NCBI RefSeq assembly: GCF_003781945.1
Contig: NZ_RJJW01000009.1
Coordinates: 64,098 to 128,097, forward strand
Direction of reading: 5' to 3'
Source of the DNA: Halorubrum sp. CSM-61
Lineage (GTDB): Archaea > Halobacteriota > Halobacteria > Halobacteriales > Haloferacaceae
DNA: 64,000 bases
Part shown: positions 62,012-64,000 of the stretch, piece after piece
How positions within the stretch are numbered: the stretch's first letter is position 1
Layout of the letters: every line of letters starts with the position of its first letter
Made by a program: the position numbers and the translations under genes
Notes under the pieces: model-generated
What the model saw: only the letters and a program-made list of their open reading frames with translations
Database searches by the model: none
What the model was told of the DNA's origin: nothing

Positions 62012-62886
62012 TGGAGTTCGGCTTCTCGCTGAACGCGTTCCAGCGACACGGACTGGAGGAGAGCCTCGAGACGCTCGGCGATATCGGGTACGACGGCGTC
62101 GAGATCCTGCTCGACGAGCCCCATCTGTTCCCGGGGACGGCCGACGAGAGCGACGTGGCGGCGGTCCGCGACCTGCTCGACGCCAACGGGCTCGCGGTGA
62201 GCAACTGCAACGCGTTCATGCTCAAGGCGCTGGAACCGACCGCCGAGAGCGCGGCGGCCGAGTACGACCGCGACACGGAGGCGTTCCACCACCCGTCGTT
62301 CCTCGAACCCGCCGCCGAGGACCGGCGCGCGCGCGTGGAGCACACGAAGAACGCGCTCGAGACCGCCGACGCGCTCGGCGCGGACAGCATCTCGCTCACG
62401 CCGGGCGGACCGATCCCGAACGGGACCTCGGAGGCGGACGCGATGGCGCTGTTCCTCGAGGGGATCCGAGAGGTCATGCCGACGGCCGAGGAGGTGGGCG
62501 TCGACGTCCTCGTCGAACCCGAGCCCGAGCTGCTGATCGAGACGTCCGACGACTTCCTTGAGTTCGTCGACCGGATCGACTCGCCGCGGATCGGCTGCAA
62601 CTTCGACGCGGGCCATTTCTACTGCGTCGACGAGGACCCGATCGAGCTGATCGACAAGCTGTCCGCCCACACGGGTCATTACCATCTCGAAGACATTCCC
62701 GCCGACAGGACCCACGAGCACACCCAACTCGGCGAGGGCGGCATGGACATCGACGGGTTCCTGCGGGCGCTCGGAGACAGGGGGTACGACGGCTTCGTGA
62801 CGGTCGAACTGTACCCCTACGAGGAGACCCCGCACGAGACCGCGAGCGAGGCGATGGACTACCTCGAAGAGCATGGTTGGACCTGA
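62011..62886 (+). CDS. TIM-barrel sugar/cyclitol isomerase-like protein (EboE-like)
   Basis: 291 residues of AP-endonuclease-2/IolE type: MEFGFSLNAFQRHGLEES, GYDGVEILLDEPHLFPG, GADSISLTPGGPIPNGT, VDVLVEPEPELLIETSDD, GCNFDAGHFYCVDED and YHLEDIPADRTHEHTQLGEG. Conserved Glu, Asp, His residues fit a divalent metal site. Translationally coupled to the TatD gene. It may isomerise a keto-sugar or inosose. Confidence 0.88.
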   Translation: MEFGFSLNAFQRHGLEESLETLGDIGYDGVEILLDEPHLFPGTADESDVAAVRDLLDANGLAVSNCNAFMLKALEPTAESAAAEYDRDTEAFHHPSFLEPAAEDRRARVEHTKNALETADALGADSISLTPGGPIPNGTSEADAMALFLEGIREVMPTAEEVGVDVLVEPEPELLIETSDDFLEFVDRIDSPRIGCNFDAGHFYCVDEDPIELIDKLSAHTGHYHLEDIPADRTHEHTQLGEGGMDIDGFLRALGDRGYDGFVTVELYPYEETPHETASEAMDYLEEHGWT

Positions 62887-62913
62887 GACGGTCTGTGCTC
62901 CGTTCGGACCGCT

Positions 62914-63852
62914 ATGAAGCGGAACGGCGACCGGTTCCACCGGACCGGTCGGTGGCGGAGTTCGCTCGCGGCCTACGCCAGGCTCGTTCGCGTCCCGAAC
63001 CTCTTCACCGCCCCGCCGGACGTCATCTTGGGCGCGGCCGTCGTCAGCGGCTTCGGCTACGCCGTCCCCGTCGGGACGGTCGTCGGCCTCGCGGTTTCGT
63101 CCGTGCTACTGTACGCCGCGGGGATGGCGTTGAACGACTACTTCGACGTCGAGGAAGACGCTCGATACCGTCCGGAACGCCCGATCCCGTCGGGCGAGAT
63201 CCCCCGCGATAGGGCGCTGACCTTCGGAGCGGCGTTGCTCGCGAGCGGCGTCGGCGTCGCCTTCCTGTCCGCCGGCGCGGCCGCCGGCGCCGTCGCCGCG
63301 GTCCTGGCGCTGGGGATTGTAGTGTACGACGGGGTCGCCAAGGGATCGCTGATCGGCTCCGCGGTCATGGGCGGCAACAGGGGGATAAACGTCGTCCTCG
63401 GAATGACCGCAGCGGTAGCACCGACCGCGCTCCCGCTACGGGCGTTTCTGATACCGGCGATCGTCGCGCTGTACATCGGGAGCGTCACACAGATGGCCGA
63501 AAGCGAGACCGGAGCGGCCGAACGTCGAGCGGTCTCTCTCGGCGTCGCTGGGACCTCGATCGCGGCCCTCGGCGTCGTCGGCGCGAGCGCGGTCGCCTCG
63601 ATGTCCCTCGTTGACGCCGCTCTCGTGGTCGCGTTACTCGCCGCCTTCGTCGTCTGGACGGGACTTCCGTTGCGAAGGGCGTACCTCCACCCGTCGCCCG
63701 ACGTGATCGGACCGGCGGTCGGGGCGTGCGTACTGGGACTGACCATCTTGGCCGCCGCGTTCGCCGCGACGGTCGGGACGCGCTGGGCCATCGCCGCGGT
63801 CGCGTTTTTCGTTCCGGCGGTCGGCCTCTCGAAGGTCTTCGACGTGAGCTGA
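62914..63852 (+). CDS. UbiA-family prenyltransferase (EboC-like)
   Basis: 312 residues with eight to nine TMs. First Asp-rich motif NDYFDVEEDARY (Mg2+-diphosphate), preceded by VRVPNLFTAPPDVILG, and second motif region IVVYDGVAKG. It transfers an isoprenoid chain to an acceptor at the membrane. The ebo cluster contains a UbiA-like EboC; in archaea the donor would be geranylgeranyl diphosphate. 27 nt after the TIM-barrel gene, so one operon. Confidence 0.9.
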   Translation: MKRNGDRFHRTGRWRSSLAAYARLVRVPNLFTAPPDVILGAAVVSGFGYAVPVGTVVGLAVSSVLLYAAGMALNDYFDVEEDARYRPERPIPSGEIPRDRALTFGAALLASGVGVAFLSAGAAAGAVAAVLALGIVVYDGVAKGSLIGSAVMGGNRGINVVLGMTAAVAPTALPLRAFLIPAIVALYIGSVTQMAESETGAAERRAVSLGVAGTSIAALGVVGASAVASMSLVDAALVVALLAAFVVWTGLPLRRAYLHPSPDVIGPAVGACVLGLTILAAAFAATVGTRWAIAAVAFFVPAVGLSKVFDVS

Positions 63853-63902
63853 CGGCGCGGCTCGTCGATCGGCTGGCCATCCGCCGCCGTGGGGGCGGTG
63901 TC

Positions 63903-64000
63903 ATGAGCGCAAAGAATATGATCCCGTGGGATGAAGACGAGATTATGGTGGAACTCGCCTTCTCGACCAACGCGTACACGCGGTTCGAACTGCCGGAAGC
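63903..64000 (+). CDS. Second TIM-barrel isomerase-like protein, N-terminal fragment
   Basis: The frame runs off the right edge. ATG at 63903 (MSAKNMIPWDEDEI) or, more typical for the family, ATG at 63948 (MVELAFSTNAYTRFELPEA). That start resembles the 62011 protein (FSLNAF versus FSTNAY), so it is probably a paralogous sugar isomerase/epimerase, as EboE in bacterial clusters. Only about 30 residues are visible. Confidence 0.6.
   Translation, partial: MSAKNMIPWDEDEIMVELAFSTNAYTRFELPE

Overview
This window comes from a haloarchaeon, most likely a Halorubrum-like member of the Halobacteria. The genome is GC-rich and the proteins are strongly acidic. Many genes are archaeal information-processing or coenzyme genes: RFC large subunit, Dna2-like nuclease-helicase, TFE, Cdc48-type AAA ATPase, tRNA C56 methyltransferase and methenyl-tetrahydromethanopterin cyclohydrolase. 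Tat lipoproteins, an archaeal pilin and a haloarchaeal bacterio-opsin-activator-type regulator agree. The genus is inferred, not proven.

Layout. 1-3700 is a defence-like accessory edge: the end of an Eco57I/TaqI-type methylase-restriction protein, a 4-TM protein with an IDxKA motif and a tiny charged partner, a second copy of the methylase 3' end, a pilin and a VapBC pair. 3.8-12.1 kb holds rfcL, a sensor kinase, an alcohol dehydrogenase, a four-gene polar amino-acid ABC transporter operon and ctaA. 12.5-19.5 kb carries a DUF5814-type protein, tRNA-His with a duplicated 3' end, a 7TM kinase, a half-size CaCA antiporter, two lipoproteins and a hydrolase. 19.5-21.45 kb is an AT-rich insertion bounded by short direct repeats, with a second 4-TM plus small-partner cassette. 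21.6-31.4 kb is largely core metabolism: NhaC, asd, a HCDH/crotonase fusion, a DNA glycosylase, a PhoU/TrkA-C protein and mch. 32-47.9 kb is mostly core: Dna2, purC, trm56, TFE-DUF2110-DUF5803-CinA-like genes, NAD kinase-like, Cdc48. 48-53 kb is a stress-type accessory set: PRC-barrel-like protein, Mn catalase, a proteasome-fold hydrolase, membrane proteins and a Bat-type regulator. 53.5-57.5 kb is a surface-glycan set: GT4, beta-helix protein, FkbM methyltransferase and an epimerase.

58.2-64 kb is a two-armed cluster. An alkaline-phosphatase-family enzyme and inositol-phosphate synthase read leftwards. A TatD hydrolase, a TIM-barrel isomerase, a UbiA prenyltransferase and the start of a second TIM-barrel protein read rightwards. 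This set resembles the bacterial/plastid ebo cluster and suggests a prenylated cyclitol or related export product.

The strongest unexplained signal is a dispersed repeat of roughly 300 bp, found six times and always between genes. It has fixed blocks and a long hairpin whose arms differ between copies but stay complementary, with G-U pairs that fit transcription in one direction. It is a candidate structured RNA or RNA-bearing mobile repeat. Next in interest are the two 4-TM/small-partner cassettes, each lying between direct repeats.
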